Shown in pieces: positions 6,131 to 6,977 of a stretch of DNA of 6,977 nucleotides. The position numbers and the translations under genes were made by a program. The DNA is from an uncultured Flammeovirgaceae bacterium (GTDB taxonomy: Bacteria; Bacteroidota; Bacteroidia; Cytophagales; Cyclobacteriaceae). Location: the NCBI GenBank assembly GCA_946480685.1, contig CAMLLI010000218.1, positions 1 through 6,977 on the forward strand, read 5' to 3'. The number at the start of each line of letters is the position of its first letter. Positions within the stretch are counted from its first letter, which is position 1. Under the pieces are notes generated by a model. That model was not told where the DNA came from and searched no databases. It saw only the letters and a list, made by a program, of their open reading frames with translations.

Positions 6131-6977
6131 ACTAGGAGTTGCAGTTTGTATAGCTATACATCCTTTCCTATCGCTTGCACAATTCAGCAAGCAGGATGCC
6201 GCTGCTATATCTAAAAATTCAAACGGAGAAAAATATCTTTACCCGATCAAGCCCGGTCAACCCGGTTCGCTTGCCGGCACCATGGGTGAATTGCGCAGCA
6301 CGCACTTTCATTCCGGTATAGATATACGCACCAACAACATGATCGGCTTTCCGGTGCTGGCATCCAAGAGCGGCTATATTTCGCGCGCCAGTATGGGTGG
6401 TTCGGGTTATGGCAACGTGCTATATATCACGCATCCCGATGGTAACACAACCCTCTATGCTCACCTCGATGAATTTAAAGGTGAAGTTGCCAAACATGTT
6501 TTGCAAGAGCAATACAAACTGAAGTCGGGAGAGATCGATTTGTTTTTTGAGAAAGATGTCTTCATAGTAAAGCAGGGCGATACCATTGCGCTCTCCGGAA
6601 ATTCAGGCGGCTCCACGGGACCACACCTGCATTTTGATATACGTGATTCGAACAACTACGCACTCGATCCGCTCAAGATCGGAGCATTCCCCGAGATCGT
6701 TGATAACTTCCCTCCTGCTCCTGAAAAGATAGCACTCGTAACACTTAACACCGAGTCGCGCATTAACGACCGTTTTGGTCGCTTTGAATTCTATGGAAAT
6801 AAAGTCGGAAGTAATTATGTGATCGCCAGTCCGATCCTCGCGAACGGAGCAATTGGCATTGAGATACTTGCCAAAGACAAACTCGCCTATAAGAGTCCTT
6901 TTTATGGCGGTGTGAATTATCTTGAAGTATATGTTGACAGTGCCCTGATATTCCGTCAGTCTATCGACAAGCTGAAC
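6099..6977 (+). CDS. M23 family metallopeptidase, secreted, 3'-truncated
   Basis: Zinc peptidase of the LytM/lysostaphin type, a family that cleaves peptidoglycan cross-bridges or stems outside the cytoplasm. The window holds 293 codons with no stop before the right edge. ATG at 6099 is preferred: a TAG at 6093-6095 closes the frame upstream, and it yields a signal peptide (basic residues to 11, hydrophobic 12-26, likely cleavage after LSLA at 27). The next in-frame ATG, codon 62, would remove the signal. The M23 core is complete: H71 and D75 in FHSGIDI, H122 in LYAHLDEF, and H176/H178 in GPHLHFDIR. An insertion-like segment (about 128-150) lies between YAH and VKQGDTIA. After residue 190 a non-catalytic beta-rich region starts and continues beyond the window. 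All metal ligands are present, so an active hydrolase is more likely than an inactive scaffold. The gene overlaps the FAH gene by 32 bases. Confidence 0.93.
   Translation, partial: MRNYWSSKLSKLGVAVCIAIHPFLSLAQFSKQDAAAISKNSNGEKYLYPIKPGQPGSLAGTMGELRSTHFHSGIDIRTNNMIGFPVLASKSGYISRASMGGSGYGNVLYITHPDGNTTLYAHLDEFKGEVAKHVLQEQYKLKSGEIDLFFEKDVFIVKQGDTIALSGNSGGSTGPHLHFDIRDSNNYALDPLKIGAFPEIVDNFPPAPEKIALVTLNTESRINDRFGRFEFYGNKVGSNYVIASPILANGAIGIEILAKDKLAYKSPFYGGVNYLEVYVDSALIFRQSIDKLN

Noticed and set aside
1..6977. Search for a novel system such as a defence island, CRISPR array, retron, toxin-antitoxin pair or mobile element
   Set aside because: All sizeable coding sequence belongs to recognised housekeeping or envelope families. 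There are no transposase, integrase or reverse transcriptase motifs, no regularly spaced repeats and no terminal inverted repeats.

Overview
The window looks like chromosomal DNA from a member of the Bacteroidota (Bacteroidetes), most likely an environmental Cytophagales, Chitinophagales or Sphingobacteriales lineage. Four things point that way: the family-specific wording of the Mur ligase, the general absence of Shine-Dalgarno sequences before start codons, two upstream elements that match the Bacteroidetes -7 promoter consensus TAnnTTTG, and the gene types (envelope DUF1684 protein, LoiP-like M48 lipoprotein, secreted M23 peptidase). GC content is moderate, with frequent ATA isoleucine codons and TATA/GTATAC words in both coding and intergenic DNA. 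The order is inferred, not shown.

Layout. Positions 1-1321 (minus) hold the first 440 codons of replicative helicase dnaB, cut by the left window edge. A 254-bp divergent intergenic region with a dnaB promoter candidate and a 9-bp inverted repeat separates it from a plus-strand pair: a Mpl-type murein tripeptide ligase (1576-2943) and a DEDDh 3'-5' exonuclease (start best placed at 3011, end 3814), with a strong GNRA-type stem-loop between them. The exonuclease converges with zero spacing on a minus-strand pair, M48 lipoprotein peptidase (4509-5309) followed by a DUF1684 secreted protein (3815-4453). A short degenerate heptad repeat lies between those two. After a second divergent intergenic region comes a plus-strand pair: a fumarylacetoacetate-hydrolase-family enzyme (5516-6130) and a signal-peptide-bearing M23 peptidase (6099 to beyond the right edge), overlapping by 32 bp.

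How the genes fit together. dnaB and the exonuclease act on DNA. Mpl recycles peptidoglycan peptides, and the M48, DUF1684 and M23 products are exported envelope proteins. The FAH enzyme is small-molecule metabolism. I see ordinary housekeeping and envelope functions in three head-to-tail or divergent transcription units. I find no mobile element, CRISPR array, RNA gene, defence system or other evidently new system. The points worth a second look are small-scale: the overlapping gene pair, the stem-loop, the inverted repeat at the dnaB promoter, the heptad repeat, and the exonuclease's C-terminal module.
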